Assembly: GCF_041296385.1 (NCBI RefSeq)
Contig: NW_027184085.1
Location: forward strand, 58,686,109 to 58,750,108
Source of the DNA: Aphelocoma coerulescens
Taxonomy: Eukaryota > Chordata > Aves > Passeriformes > Corvidae
DNA: 64,000 nt
Reading direction: 5' to 3'
Under the pieces are notes generated by a model. The model saw nothing but the letters and a program-made list of their open reading frames with translations, was not told the origin of the DNA and did no database searches. The translations under genes and the position numbers were made by a program. Of this stretch, positions 46,101-59,784 are shown piece by piece (position 1 is the stretch's first letter; the number at the start of each line of letters is the position of its first letter).

Positions 46101-49100
46101 CACCATGTGTTATCCTTGCTGGAATGTAACAACTGGTGCAGTGCTGTTAAACACGCAGCCTGTATATTTCAGCTGTTGGCTTTTCAGGGCTGTATCAGGT
46201 TCCTCTCTATCTACCAGGTGTCCATGCACAGTGAACACTAATACTGACAAATCTTTTCACAGGAAATAAAGTGTGTCTTACGTCCTTCATTCCAGTCATT
46301 TAAATGCAATGCAGGTACTCTATATTTTGTTCAGCCTTAGAAACAAATACCAGCCTGCAGCAAGGCAACAGTGCAAAGCTCCCTAAGCCAAGTGGAACCC
46401 AAAACCTGACGTTTAAATAAGTGGTACCTAATTGCTCTTACAACCATCCTGGCAAAAAGAATGTTTTCTCACAAAAAAAATCCCCCAAAACACTTAGCTG
46501 TAGGCACAGGACCTACACACATATAAAAAAGAGTTCCTGGCTTGAACACAGGACAACGTCTGAGGCCAGCAGCCCCGGAGAACTTGGAATCCATTGGAGA
46601 AACTTAAATTTGACACAGGGACAGGGGTAGAATTTAAGATTAAGATATGTGTTGCAAAATACAATGAACTGGAAGGTTCAGACAAGATGACAATCTGGCA
46701 TAAGAGGGACAGGGAACTCAAACACAAGGAAAGTCACAACCTGGCTGTCAAAATGCAAAGGGCATGTATTTGAATCACATGTAAAGAAAGTCAAAGAGGC
46801 TTCAGAGAGTTCAAATGAACGCAGAAGTTTGTGAGGGATCTTACAATGTCTTTGAAACTAGTTAATAATGTTTTTCCTGTATTTCTGGTTCTCTGTTCTT
46901 CTCCCTCTCAGTCTGTAGCTACACTGTTTCTTACAGAGAGGGTGGGAGTCCCTTGGTATCTGTCTCTTATTGTAATGTTTAAAGTACACTGGATTGCTAC
47001 TATTCACTTTATGTGTGTGTGTAAATACATATTTTTAAAAATATATATATGTGTATATATATAAAACTAACTTCCAAGGTACTGAAGACTGTCATAGCTA
47101 CAGGTCAGCTACATAAAATCTAGTAGTGATTCACAGGGCTTTCAGTTCTCAGGTGTCTGGTTGATATATTCATTTCCAATATCATCATTGAAATGTAGAT
47201 TATAAAACACAAGAAAATATGCCATCTAACAGTTTTACTTATCAGATATTGGCTGATTCTTTAGGCCTAAGACACTAATGACACCCTTCATCTCTTCTTC
47301 AGTTTTTAATTTTTCACTACCCTTTTTCCTGTCTTGTAGCACAAAGGATAAATTTCATGGTATTCAGTGTGTGGCTCTACAGAGAATATGTGCTTTGTCT
47401 ACCCTTCCATACCAGCCACTCATGGTATCTGTGATTTTGAAAGACTACACTTGGTGGCTGAAATGGTAATTTTCTCTGCACACCTAACATGTGTACTTTA
47501 CTCTCCCACAAGGAGCAAAATAAACTAACCCCTGGGTTTTAAGTTCTTTTCCCAATATTTAGCAGCTACAGCCTGTTTCTGTATCCATACTACAACTACC
47601 ATGACCTTTATCCAAACATCCAGTTGTGAAACCAGTGGTTGAATCTTTTCTTCACTTCTCTACTCCCTCGCTGTCAGCTCAGAACAGGCTCTCCAAGACC
47701 CAAGCACACAGTTAATCTTTCAAAGGCTTTGCTTTGATTCCTCTTCGTTTCCACTAGTGCCACCCAAACCCGCCTTTAAAATATTTGACTTAACAACACC
47801 AAAATTCTCAAACATCAATTAAGACTGTCAAAACACCAGTCCAGCTCCCTACATATTTTAAGAGTTTGGTTTTGCTTTCACTAATGTCATTAAGTTCTTG
47901 TGGAATATAAAACATAAGAGAAAAATTAGGTCTTCAATACTGTTAGCAACTTAATCTTCTGTAAAATTGAACCTTCTGGTTAAACATGTCTGACACTTTC
48001 ATTATCTTTTCCATCAGCAAGCGGTATTATTTAGACACAGAACTTTGTTATCTAGCAAAGCAGTAGTAATCCTATTTATTTTTAAAGGTCGCAAGTATAT
48101 TTACTGACTAAAAACTCGACAGCCTCCAGAGGTCCCTTTCAGCCTCAAATCTTCTGTGATTTGTAAAACCTGCATCTACTTTGTAATTCACTTCTTGGGC
48201 CAAAGCATATGAGACTTGACTGCACTGTTTTTTACAGCTATTGACTGCTGCAGAATATGACCATTTAGCTTCTTTGCTTTGCACTGGCATCAAATGACAT
48301 TTTTAACTAAGCAATGGACAGCACTGATCAACTATGAAGGGACATACAGTAGCAGGAAAGGTTGTTGTACCTTGAGATTTCCAGACTATTGCCCATAGTA
48401 AGAAGGAGGGAACACAAATTTGACCCTGGAGAAGGAAAGCCCTCAAGTGGTGAATAGAAACACCATCAATCTAAATTTCAAATACACATATGCCACTGAA
48501 ATAAAAATGTCAACAGTTGTTCTTTTCCTCATCGTACTGCTGTCCTCTCCTCCCCAACTGCATGGCATTAGGTAACAAGCCACAATAAAAGGATCAACAT
48601 TTAACTGCAAGTTACATCTCTTTCAACTGATTTTGATACCAACTGCTTGTTGCAAAGAAAGGTGAGTGTAATCATACATCCAGGATGCAATGTCTTGCAT
48701 CACAGAATTTAAATCTCTAATTTCCAGAATTGAGGACAAGGCTGTGAGCTTGATGAGGACGTCATAGCACCAGGCAAATGTTATTCCTACCCCTTCCTGA
48801 AGTATCCACAACTTCTGTTCACAGATACTCAAATTTATGATTCACTGTTTCAAGTTCCTAAAGTAAAGTCTACATCACTATTTCTCAGTTAATGTTTTTA
48901 AAACAAATGTTTTTAAGTGAACAGAAACATCCATTCATTTTCTTATTTGCAAGTGGTGAAAAATAGCCCTTGGAATCAGTAGCTGAAGTATTCACCAATG
49001 TCATCTGCTTACTTCTGTTAATATTAAACCAAAATTTTATTCTTTCTATAAATAAAATCTTTGTAGAATAGTTTTGTGAGGTGACATAGTAAAAGCAAAA

Positions 49101-52100
49101 ACCATTCCTCATGAAAGCCTCAGATTTTAAAACAATAGAGTTTCTGCATTTTTCAAAGTTTCCTCCACACCTCTTTGAAGTTAATTAAGTGGATGCTTGT
49201 CTGTGCATGCACTAAGTCCGTGCTTTATTAATTCCTGTATGAATGTAAACATTTTGGGATAGAGACTTGAGGGTATCACATTCTTAGAGATCCACTGAAA
49301 TCCCAGGGCAGCTAGAAATGCCTTAGAAAAACTTGCCATTACTGGCCTTTATAGATACATAAAATCATCGCAGAAAATATCCCTGGAATTTCAGGTTTCA
49401 AACTTTTCAAGGATAAATGCTCTCAAATAAGCAAGGTGCTTATTCCCACTTTACTGCAATTTATTCTCATTACTACAAACTGCCAGCAGGAACAGGATTC
49501 TCTGCAGACACTCTGACATTTGTATATTATATGTCAAACTGAAAGGTAGCTTTTCCTTATTGCTATGCAAAACAGAATATCTGATCTTTCACCACTAATC
49601 TGCATAGTTACAAACACTGATACTAAATTCTGCAAAAAGTAGGGAAAATTAAATTAGTTCATACAGTGTGTATCCAATCCTCTATATTGCTTCTGCTGAA
49701 ACAGTTCTGTAGGGAAGGTTTTGAATCCCAAGTTCTCCAGACTGAGTCCAACATGACACCCAGAGACATGAGCTCTCTATTTCCCACTGTCAGGGAATCT
49801 TAGCAATAAGAACAAAATTTGTGAGAAAACCTCCCGCAGTCATGAATGTACAATGAATACCTCAAAGAACAGGTCTCTCAGTTTCTCTCCTTCTCCCTCA
49901 AAGTAAGACTGTCCCCAAATGACAACAGGGTTAACGCTTGTGCTTTTGCTGACATGATGGTTAATACAACCAAGTTTTTGGCAATTGCATTTTATTGCTA
50001 ATCCCACTGTGTATCCTGTTCTGTAGTCAGGACAGAATGCGTCCACAAAACAGGAAGTGTACACCTAGCATTAAAAAACACAAGCAGCTCATCAAATACA
50101 ATTACGCAAACCAAGAAAACATGAACATCTGTAACTTTCAGATTTCCGACCACAAAAAAACACCTTATTGTCAGTATGTATAAGGCTGTTCTTCAGATTA
50201 GTGCAACTCATTACTACAACTGAAACACTCATTTCTTACATTTCTTACAAACTCATAAACAGCAATTGCTACTAACAACAGTTCTACTGCTGGATATTAC
50301 CGGATCTATGAATTCCTAACCAATATGCAAACATGAAAAAATAATCTTTAAATATGAAAAAAAGTAATTTTTGCTTTAAAGCCATTACGAAATAGATTTT
50401 AACCTACTACTTCTGTTGAGTATGGAAAAATGAAAACCAGTAGTTGTTTCATGAAATAGCATAAAAATCTTTCATACCTCTTTATGAAATGCTTTCCTCT
50501 TACCACACTTTGTAATCTAATTGTAGCAAAAAATCAGTCCTGAAGTTTGCAATGAAACCTGCAATATAGTTTTCATTTGCTTCATTTATTATTAGAGTGA
50601 CACTAAATGACTGAGTGGAGAGGGGATGCATTTTGCCTCTCAAAAGGAGCATTTAAGAACCCTTCCAAAACTGTAATATTTGGTGGAAGATGTGACCAAA
50701 TGATAAATCAATAAAAAAAACTTATGTGTGTTTTTGAATAAAAATTGCAAATTACAATTAGTGTTTCAGCATTACATTTTCCTTAAGCTAGTCCTGCCTA
50801 ATGTATTACAAAACACTCATTCTTAAAAGCAATTCATTTAACCTGTTACTACACTTGGAAATAGTACTGGTAAAGAGTACAGCTTTACCAGACATTTGTG
50901 CAAGGCCCCTCCCTCACCCAAATACCTCTTTTGATTCTGCAGAGATTTGCTGGCTTTTGCTCCTGGTCTCTAACCTCTGTCTCATTTGTGGTAGTCCATA
51001 GTTTGCCAAGTCCCCAAAGAAAACAACCCACAGGTGTAAGTACTATAGTACAGCAAATGCTATCATCAACATAAATGAAAGGAAGACTGGGAAACTTAAG
51101 TCTCCAGTACAACAAACAAATCTGGAAGATGAAAAAATACTGGTAGAGCAATACTGTGAAAAGTATTGGGCTCCTCAGTATCTCCCCAAACAAGGAGCTG
51201 ACAAACTGAAGCAGGTCCTGCAGACTGTCACCAGCATGGTTAGGGACGTGGAGCGCCTGAGACAGAAGATGGGTTGAGAGTGCTAGGCTTGATCAAAGTA
51301 ACAGTGGCCCTTACCAACATAGGCAACTTGTTAGCAGATAGTTACAGAGCAGACAGAGCCAGGCTCTTTTTGAGGATGCACAGCAAAAGAGAAGAGGGCA
51401 AGAGACACAAGCAGCATCAAGAGGAAGTCTCATTAGGAATGACCGCCTTCACAGCAAGTGTGGCAAACACTGAAGTACTAGAGAAGTGGTTGCTAGGGAA
51501 GTGGTGCTACCACCACTCTCTAAGACACTATCAGCATGACTGGAAAACTCCTGAGCAACCTCATCTAACTTTGAATTTGGATCCAGCTTTAAAGCTGGCT
51601 CTGCCTCCAGTGGAAGGTTGTGCCCAGTGACCTCCAGAAATTCCCTAGAGCCTCAGTTAATCTATGATTCTCTCTATCAACCAGATAGCTCAAGGGACTG
51701 TATCTTATTTGAAACTAAGCATGTGAACCTTGCAATTCATTTTGGATTAAAAGGTTTGATTGCATAAGCATAATTATATTAATGGAATTTTCTCAAAGCA
51801 ATCTAGCATTCAACCCAACAATCACAGCTAAATTGTTAACCTGCTAAGTTTCAGTGATTCTCTGAAGTAATCTATCAGCTACAGCCTGTGTTTATCCCAT
51901 CACCTGTGCTCAAATTACCACCTAGCTTCCTCATCTGATCCAGCTGCACAGATTAATAAATACATGAGGTACAAAGTGTCCTGCAGAAAACAACTACTGC
52001 ATATGGACTTCCAAATGTGTTCTACAAAAAACACCCACCAGTTCAACTAATTAAATTCTGAACTTGTAGGAAAAGCAATCAGAGTGGCCATCTGATCCAC

Positions 52101-55100
52101 TCACAAACAGGTTATCACAAAGATGACCCTGATGTGGCCAGGAACATAAAAACTACCATTCTTTCAGTTTTGAAGGGGAGAGGTGCAGAGCTGCTTACCG
52201 AGTCTTATGGCTTAACAGTCTGAAGTCAGTACTCTCACTGATAGATTCAAGGACCCACATCTCCATGGAGCTGCAGCAGCTGTGCTACAAACCACAGCAA
52301 TTGTTGTCCTGTCCTCACAGCCCTGTATTTTCTGCATCTAGATTCATTAAACTATCCCCCAAACTACATTTAAAAAAAAAAAATCTAGCAGTTCCAACTT
52401 GCCTGTGTACTGTACTCTCACTCCTCTAAATTTCCCATTGCTTCTTTTTCATTATGGTTTTACCTTCTTGGTTTTCCTTTTGCCCTGCTATTTGTAACTC
52501 TGGCAACGCTTTTCTCATGCATATGTGATAAGGTATTACAGCACCTGGTTAGTAATAATTCTTTCTAACCTCTCACAAGCTTATTTTCCTTTGTCCTTCT
52601 TTCCTGTACTAGAGGGATACTTTTTTCCCCATCACCCTGTCCTATTAATTTTGAATTCTAATTAACTACAGAAAGGATTGCACAAAATGCCAAATTGTCA
52701 AAGCATTGCTATGATTTACAAAGCTGTGTACATGGTATGTATAACCATAGCAATCTTTTCATTCTCTTCATCAGTAGTAAGAAAGTTATCTGTGAAATTA
52801 AAAAAAAGTTCTCAAATTGAGTAATCAAGATCTCTAATACTGGGGCCAGGTGATTCTTCCTGCTTCTGAATTGAACTGTCCAGACAACTCTCAACAAAAG
52901 GCCCCCATTTCACACTGCCTTAATGTTTTATGAAGATTATTGTTTTTACAAGGGAGGGTAAGCAAGAGCATGTGAAACAAAGGAACCCCACATTTTTTAG
53001 TCTTTGGGGTGAGAGCAGAAGGTGAGTCAAATCTGTGGGGTTAAGTACTAATTCTGTGCTCTAATTCTACAGTTTGGATTTCCCCATTCACTATCATAAA
53101 ATAAAAAAAGGTTCTAACAAATGCTAGTTTTGGAGTTAGTGGGATGCAGGATGATACATTACAGGGTTCAATCGATGTTGTACACAGAGTAAGCAGCCTG
53201 TAGGAGCACAAGAGCAGTTGATTTGTTGCCTAATTGAACACAATTCTAGCTTGGAAAACATTCATGCATGAGAGGTGACTGCAAAATGTCAAAGCAAATC
53301 CATGACTACTTACAGGAGGGAGTACTAGCTTCTTGAAACAGTGAGTGCTCTGTGATTTTATAACCCCTGTGTTGTTCTGAGCTCTAAGAGGAACAAAACA
53401 GGTGAGCTCATTCTTTAGCAATCTCATTTGGATTAAAAAAATGCTAATCATGTCTAAAAAAAATCTCCAAGCACTTTCAGGAATGCAGTGATCTTTCTCT
53501 CCTGAAATGTGGTATTCAAAACTAAATATGATAAAGGTGCAATGCAAGCTCTCACTTGTGTTTGTAATACAGTATCCATTGTTTTACAGGCTACATATTA
53601 CATTCACTCTGATATCTGTTACTATTTTACTTTTCCTTTGAGATATTAGACTTCTCTCCTGTTGTTTTTTAAATATACTGCATAAGACCTGTAGAATGAA
53701 GATGAAGTTTTCTGGAGCTTTACATAGTTTCCTTCTATCAAAGAAGGACATTCACATCACAATCATTTTAATCGGTATCAGCATGTATTTTAAAAGGTGC
53801 ACTCATGATACATAGTTTTAACACAACAGCATTAAGAACATTCCCTACAGATCTCAAAAAGGAATTCAGTCAAATCACAGCCTGAAACTGCTTGGTACCT
53901 TCCATAGTAGGTGACATGCCACCAATCAACACCAGAATGAAATTATGCCATGCAGTTAAATGCTATACTCTTCTTATGGACTTTAACACACAATATGTTT
54001 CATCTGGGGCAAAAGGAATGAAAACAAGAAAATGTGACAGGGTTATTTATATCATGACAGTTGCTGGAATCTGTAAATGCAATACAGATTGACGCCATAC
54101 AGACACATGCACATATTTATCACAGCATTGTAGGATACAGACGAACACAAAGATTGTTCTGAAGTTACTGAGCAGCATGGCAGGAGGAAAAAAAAACCTG
54201 TTTCATGTTATCATTCTAATATGGACCACGAAGACATCAAAGGCAGAAGCTGAAAAGCCCACATACACTGCTGCATACCCTATACTAGCAATTAGTATAA
54301 TATATAGTGGGGCAATGCCTGTCTTCTAGCAATGTCTTTTTATTCTCCGTTCCTGTTAAAAAAATTAGGTTTCACTTGAGGTCAAATGCTCTACCTTTAT
54401 TTGATTAATTACCAAAAGAAAATCTTTAGGAGTTTGCCATTCAAAATTGACCTCGATTTTGGGTTTCATTGTAACAATGGGTATAGTTCATTTTTGCAGT
54501 AAAAGCCATCGATCTTGGATCTTGTTATGTAGATTTTTAAAAATAATCCACACTAAATCTACTTCTATAGACATCCCAATGTTCTCCAACTTCTGCAATC
54601 CCCTTGTATAAAGTAGCTGAAAGTGAGGTACTTCTCACTTCAGCGCCAGATCATTAGCAGCACATACACAATGTTCAGTGTTACTCCTTTTCTCTGAGGC
54701 TGCGCTTCCAACACATGGTCTGGGATTCACGCCTGGAAGCTGCAAATGAACTTCGGAGCTCCTCAGACCTCTGCACTAGCTCCTGGCCACTTGAGTGTCT
54801 CTGCATTAAGGAAAACATATAAGTCTGCCTATGCTTACAAACATCATTAAACCAACATTTTTCATGTAGCTTTCTCCTCTTTTCACTTTTTAGCTTGTAG
54901 CAGATTAGCCACTATACCCTTCATCACTAGCTTTGGCCTTCAGATGTACAGAATCTGTCAAAATAACTATTTTATAGCTGTCCAAGTGTACCCTCTACTC
55001 CTTCCATAATCAGTCACAGACCTCTTTACCTCCTAATATCCTGGGTGGACCATATAATTTGTGGGTAAATCAGAATTTCTCTTTTAGAGTGACATTTAGT

Positions 55101-57174
55101 CTTGCACCTAAAGGGAAAATCAACCACCTCCTCTTTGGTAAGCCACTTAAAAATTATATATCCTCAGTGTCAAAACATTGAGCCACATACTCAGTTTGAA
55201 TTTGTGAAGCATCAATTTTCTTTATCCAAAAATATAGTTTCTTCATGAAACAGAGCTTGTTAGTTGAAAGACTCTTGACTATTTTATGCTACATACAGTG
55301 GATCATTACAAATACACAAGTATTTGACTGTATTTTTCAGTATTTTATGCTTCCATAAATGTTCAGTCAGACTATGCAAAGTAACATAACAGCTGCAATT
55401 CTACATTTTTACCTGTTAATCCCAGTTTTTATTCACATACACACTGAGCGCCCCTTTTCTCATGCATTTTCTAAATTGTTCTTTTAAAGATGTGAATATA
55501 TTAGCAGGAATACATTTACAGAGTGACTCAAAAACCTTCTCAGTGACATCTGTGCCTCATCTTCACACAATGGTTACTGTTTCATTTTCCATTCTAACAC
55601 ATTAAGAACAAAGGACACCAAAACCCAAATATTCCCCAAGCTAAAAATAACTAATCAAAAAGCTACCCTTTCTTTTCTGTCTCAGACACCTGCTTCAAAT
55701 GCTTTTTTTCAGCATGAAAATCCTGGCATCTCAAATTGTTTATGAAGAAATGCACAGAAAAGCAAACCTATTTAAAGGGAATTTTAAGAACCAGAGTCAT
55801 CTAAGAAGGCAAGACATTTCTTCAAACAATAAAATCTACATTTCAAATACAGTCAGTTTAGTAAAACTGTCTGGAGCTTCCTGTATGAATCCAGAGGATC
55901 TTTCCTGCTATAGCATGCAAGCAGATCTCTCCTGCTGTAAAACTGAGGGAGAATGTTCACATATTCTCTTTTTCAAAGTTTCTATAGAGAAATCATTTTT
56001 ACAGTTCTGCTTTTCAACAAATCTGTACTACAGAACCTTCTTGAGGAAAAAAAATAACAAACCAAGAGCTGCCTTTTGGTTCAGCTGTTCATTTGAGAAG
56101 AAGACAAACAGGAGGTTATCAGGCTTCATTACTTCCCAGGTTCTACCAGCATTATTAGCATTAAGTTTGAATCAGTGCAAGCAAACTTTTTTGCAAATTA
56201 ACAAAATACTCTTAAGCAAGTAAACAGACAGATGTCCTTGGTGATGTTATACTTCAAGTGAAGGAAGTTTTACAGACTGTGAGGGGAAAACCATATGAAA
56301 CATTCCAAAAAGTTCTTGTTTTCACCAAATACAAAATGCTTAGGTTGCCTTACTGCTTGCTTTCTGTTGGGGTTTTTAAAGTTGTTTTTCTCAGCCATAC
56401 TGGATTTCTATATGTTTGAGTCTCCCTAAGGACTATGCGTAACCATGAAACATCAATTCTATTCTAAGAAATCCAGCGTACAACCCCACCACTGCCCCGT
56501 TCCCTCATCTGTATAAATGCTCTTTTGTATATAGGCACTTTCAGGAAATTGCCCTCCTCCTCCCCCGCTTGCTCCCCACTGTCCGAATCCCTCTCACATC
56601 CCCCTCCCGATCAACACTAGGGAATAATTGCATTTTTGTTGGAGCACTTCCAGCCCCTCCACACGTTCCACTCCAGAAGCAGCAGCAGCACGGTGTAGTT
56701 TTGGCACACTCCTCTCTTTTAACACACACACACACGCACACTCATTCGCAGGCAAGTAAATGGCATCAACCTTATTCCCAGAATAACGACCTTTCACTTC
56801 TCCCCCATGCAACTTCCTCTTTTGCTGAAAAATACGGTGCTTCCAAATGAAAGAAATCTTCCTCTTTCGACATTTGACTACCAGTGTTTTGAAACACACT
56901 TTCTTCCACTTATCAGTAGTCCACGAGTGGGTAAATTACCACTGTCCAGACAGATACCCCGGGGTGCCAACACTTCGGGTCACTTCATATCCTGCAAACT
57001 CGGCAGGACTTCAAATAGTTGTGCAAAGGCCTTTTTCCCTCCCCTGTGAATACCCGAAAGCTGAAGAGAGCAGAAACTCTCCTCCATGCTCAGATAGGCA
57101 GCGTGCATATTTACTTTCCTGCGAAAAGAGTTAAAAACCGTACCTTCCTTGGGATCATCGGCTTCTGAACTCAT
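38411..57174 (-). CDS. TNFAIP8: TNFAIP8 (TIPE family), complete coding sequence in two exons
   Basis: Joined exons 57144-57174 (31 nt) and 38411-38976 (566 nt) give 198 residues, the same length as human TNFAIP8 isoform 1. The family forms an all-helical TIPE-homology fold with a hydrophobic lipid-binding cavity and regulates apoptosis, inflammation and phosphoinositide signalling in the cytoplasm and at membranes. The protein starts [10 protein letters not shown] then [20 protein letters not shown], and includes the conserved [37 protein letters not shown] and [20 protein letters not shown], ending KMLDEGNI. There are no stops or frameshifts. The intron is about 18.2 kb. HSD17B4 follows about 13.4 kb downstream in the same orientation, as in human. 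Confidence 0.97.
40112..40136. repeat. Poly-T run (25)
   Basis: Twenty-five consecutive T on the plus strand, not followed by a recognisable element. Confidence 0.9.
43141..43175. repeat. A-rich simple repeat
   Basis: Runs of A interrupted by single G, about 35 bp. Confidence 0.9.
47038..47063. repeat. AT/GT dinucleotide repeat
   Basis: Alternating TA with an internal GTGT, about 26 bp. Confidence 0.8.
48115..48162 (+). mobile_element. Short CR1 3'-end fragment
   Basis: 'gcctccagaggtccctttca' followed by 'gcctcaaatcttctgtgat' matches the last ~50 bp of CR1 elements in plus orientation, lacking the terminal octamer repeats. Confidence 0.65.
51002..51277 (+). other. Unidentified open frame (91 codons), possible relic of a coding or LINE sequence
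   Basis: Open from the TAG at 50999-51001 to the TGA at 51275-51277. The last part reads [20 protein letters not shown], then [13 protein letters not shown], then [17 protein letters not shown], which looks coil-forming. It directly abuts a CR1-like 3' segment, so it may be part of that LINE. No start codon near its 5' end, and family not recognised. Confidence 0.3.
51275..51676 (+). mobile_element. CR1-type LINE 3' fragment, ~0.4 kb
   Basis: It contains diverged CR1 3'-region phrases: 'gatcaaagtaacagtggccc', 'gagcaacctcatctaacttt', 'gtgacctccagaaattccct', and a final 'tctatgattct'. Plus orientation, antisense to TNFAIP8. Confidence 0.7.
57144..57174 (-). CDS. TNFAIP8: TNFAIP8 coding exon 1
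   Basis: Thirty-one coding bases: [10 protein letters not shown] plus one base, then a gtacgg donor. The human equivalent is MHSEAEESKE followed by VATDVF, so length and phase match exactly. The ATG is at 57172-57174 with A at -3. The frame stays open upstream to the poly-T run, but without an in-frame ATG. Confidence 0.93.
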
Positions 57175-57273
57175 GGTGTCAGGCAAGGCTCTGGGGACCA
57201 GATTAACGCTGACGTGCGCACTGAGATGCAGCCGCAAGTCAACTTCTCTCCCTCTCCCTTTCTCTCTCTCTCT

Positions 57274-57309
<36 letters not shown>

Positions 57310-57640
57310 GAGAGCGAGAGAGGGTTGGGGTTTTGAGGGGCAAAGTCTACGAATTCAGCAAATCAAAACTGGCGTACTTGAAAAGAATCCCGCCCCTTTC
57401 TCAGCTGCACAGAGCGGCTGTCTGGAAAACCACCACCTTCAGAGGAACCCCGATTTTACTCGCCAGCTGTTGCTGTTTCTGAGTCTTATTCTCCTCAGCC
57501 TGTAGAAGGGTGGAGTTTTCACTTGTTGCAGCTTGCCAACGTGGTATGAGAAAGCAAGCAAGAGGCCAAAAAAGCCCTGAAGTGCAGAGCAGTGTCTGAC
57601 TGCGGTGGCTGACAGTCACACTGGGACTCTCTTAACTTGC
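57175..57640 (-). promoter_or_regulatory. Probable TNFAIP8 promoter / 5' UTR region
   Basis: Located by position upstream of coding exon 1; moderately GC-richer than its surroundings, without a strong CpG island or a clear TATA box on the minus strand. TNFAIP8 is TNF/NF-kB-inducible in mammals, but I see no full-consensus kB site here. The transcription start is unknown. Confidence 0.4.
57241..57323. repeat. (CT)n - A31 - (GA)n compound simple repeat just upstream of the TNFAIP8 start
   Basis: The plus strand has a CT-rich stretch, 31 consecutive A (57275-57305), then a GAGCGAGAGCGAGAGAG stretch. It lies 67-149 bp upstream of the TNFAIP8 ATG and is probably in the 5' UTR or core promoter. 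The CT and GA arms are complementary and could pair. Confidence 0.85.
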
Positions 57641-59784
57641 AGGAAAATCTATTTTAAATAATTTTATTTTTAAGCCTAAACTGTACATTTCAACGCTGTT
57701 TGCTATCTGGAATTACTTCTGTAGCCTCCGTAATTATACTGACTAATACTGGATGACTAAATACATGCCTAAAGATGAGAAGTAGCAGCTTTCTTTCAGG
57801 TAGTTTAATCTTGATTTTTTTTCACTCACGCTCAGGGGATGGTGCCATCTACCCTGAGACTAGCAATTCACCTTACCTTGTAGGAAAAACTGTCTGATTT
57901 CTTGTGCTACAGTTACCCCACACACATCTCAGAAAAGATCGGTATTTTTAACTACTACATGATACAGTTTTACAGCAATAGAACAGGGGTTTTCTGCAGC
58001 CACTTCCCAGTTTGCAATGCCTCCAGTGCAAAATCGGGGGAATTACTTGGAAGCCTATTCTCAGTTCGCACAGCCTCCCAGTAAAACCACTGTCCTAAGG
58101 AACCATCTTTCCCTACTTACTCGTTTAATAAATTTTTAGCACAGTGAACAGCACAAAACCTCGACGATGACTGCTCTGACAAAAGAAGAGGTGTGGTCTC
58201 TCAAGTGAAGGCCTGATGGCACTGCCAGCTCCAACATGAAATCAAATTCCCACCTACCTCTCTGTCTCAAGGTTAAGTGTGTGGGCCTGAAGGGCTGTCA
58301 GGGTCTCCCGGAGGTAAAGCTATTAACAGCTATTAACAGTTAGCAAATGTCTTACTGCAGTCAAGTAGAACTAAGTGTATTTCACAGTGAAGTCAGAAAC
58401 AGCCAAAGCTGTTAGCTGCTCTGCACTGGGGCACAGAGGGAAAAAAAAATAAATAAACTGTTCAGATTGTAACATTCACTTGTACTCATTAAGGCTTAAA
58501 CACTCAAAAAGCTGGGAAGACCAGCTGTAGGCAGGATGGTCTTGTAAATAACAGATGCAGTACGTAGGGCAGTACAAATTCTTCACCTACAGCAAAGTTG
58601 CTCTGTGGACTGGGGTAAATACTACTTCAGAATGTAAGCACTTTTATCCTATTTTCAGTTATTTTATGATAAGGACTGTCCTTTGCCATGTGCTTCTCCT
58701 ACACCTAGGAAAGACAGATTTTGTTTTATTTAAAGGCTTTTGGTGACACTGCCAATTTCTTCTTTTGCAATACATATAATTCCATGGGCCCCATAAAGAT
58801 ATCCCTCAAGAAGCTAGCTGTCTTCTACAGGCCTTATCATCTCCTGTGGTGTACAAAGCTCCATCCTTCAAAGCACAGAGAATGAAATTGAGTATTATCG
58901 TAATTACAACACCAGAGTAGCTAAAGAAGGCACATTTCCAAGGTTAAAAAAAAAAAAAAAGGTACTAGTTTGGGGTCATTACCATTTAGGAGATTAAAAC
59001 CACTCAGAAAACTTCACACAGAATAGACAAGGAACAGGAAGAAACATAAGGTTAGTCCAGCAGAACTGCAATAGCCTCTGGGGTCCTTTAATCAAAGGAA
59101 GTGTTGTAGAGAGATAGGAATATAAGCCAGCATCAAGATCCCTGCATGATCAGATTTACATATTAGATGGATGCCTTTTGTTATTTTAGATGACAGACAG
59201 ACACAGAGAGATAATAAGACTTGTGATTAAATGTCAGCAAGTTCTGCAAATTAGGATTTCTCAAATCACTCAGAAACTTTATATCTCACTGGATAGATAA
59301 CAAAAATACAGTGGTTTTGTTTTGTTTCTTCCCTACAGAATCAAAATCACATCTCCTCACTCAGTCCTGTTACTCCTGCATACAGGGTCTTAATTCAGAC
59401 TTGAGAAATTCTTTTTTGTTTCATTTTGGTTGTTAGGCTTCCTAAAAATACATGCACTGGCTGAAAAGACTCCAACCTGGCTAAAGACTGGTTAACTATG
59501 TAATTTTCTGATCTCAGGTTAAGCAGGGACTTGTACTGGCATACAATAATGAGGACATTATCACCTTTTCCCAAGTCTGCACCCAATCAACTTTAATTAT
59601 TTTACTTAGAAAGACAGCAAAAGTAATGGAATGAGGCAGGCAAAAATTAAGCAGGGTCCGTGCAAAACACTGGAGCCCAGGTAACGGATGACCCTACATT
59701 TGCAGAGAAGTGACATTTATCAAAGCATCCAGACTGATCTGGATCCCATGGTGAGTAAAAAAGACAGAAAACTCCAAAAAATCC

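Larger units (their letters stand above)
38977..57143. other. TNFAIP8 intron 1
   Basis: An 18.2-kb AT-rich intron. It contains CR1 relics at 48115-48162 and 51275-51676, a T25 run at 40112-40136, an A-rich run at 43141-43175, an AT-repeat around 47038-47063, and a 276-bp open frame at 51002-51277. Alternative first exons known for this gene in mammals could lie here, but I cannot place one. Confidence 0.8.

Noticed and set aside
55699..56223. 174-residue open frame on the plus strand in TNFAIP8 intron 1
   Set aside because: Composition is that of translated AT-rich non-coding DNA, with no recognisable domain or homolog.
57144..57276. Upstream in-frame extension of TNFAIP8 exon 1
   Set aside because: The frame is open toward the poly-T tract but only a TTG, not an ATG, precedes the accepted start. 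The accepted ATG gives the same length as the human protein.
58034..58045. NF-kB-like site (GGGGAATTAC) upstream of TNFAIP8
   Set aside because: Only a partial match to the kB consensus, and about 860 bp from the ATG; matches of this quality are frequent by chance.
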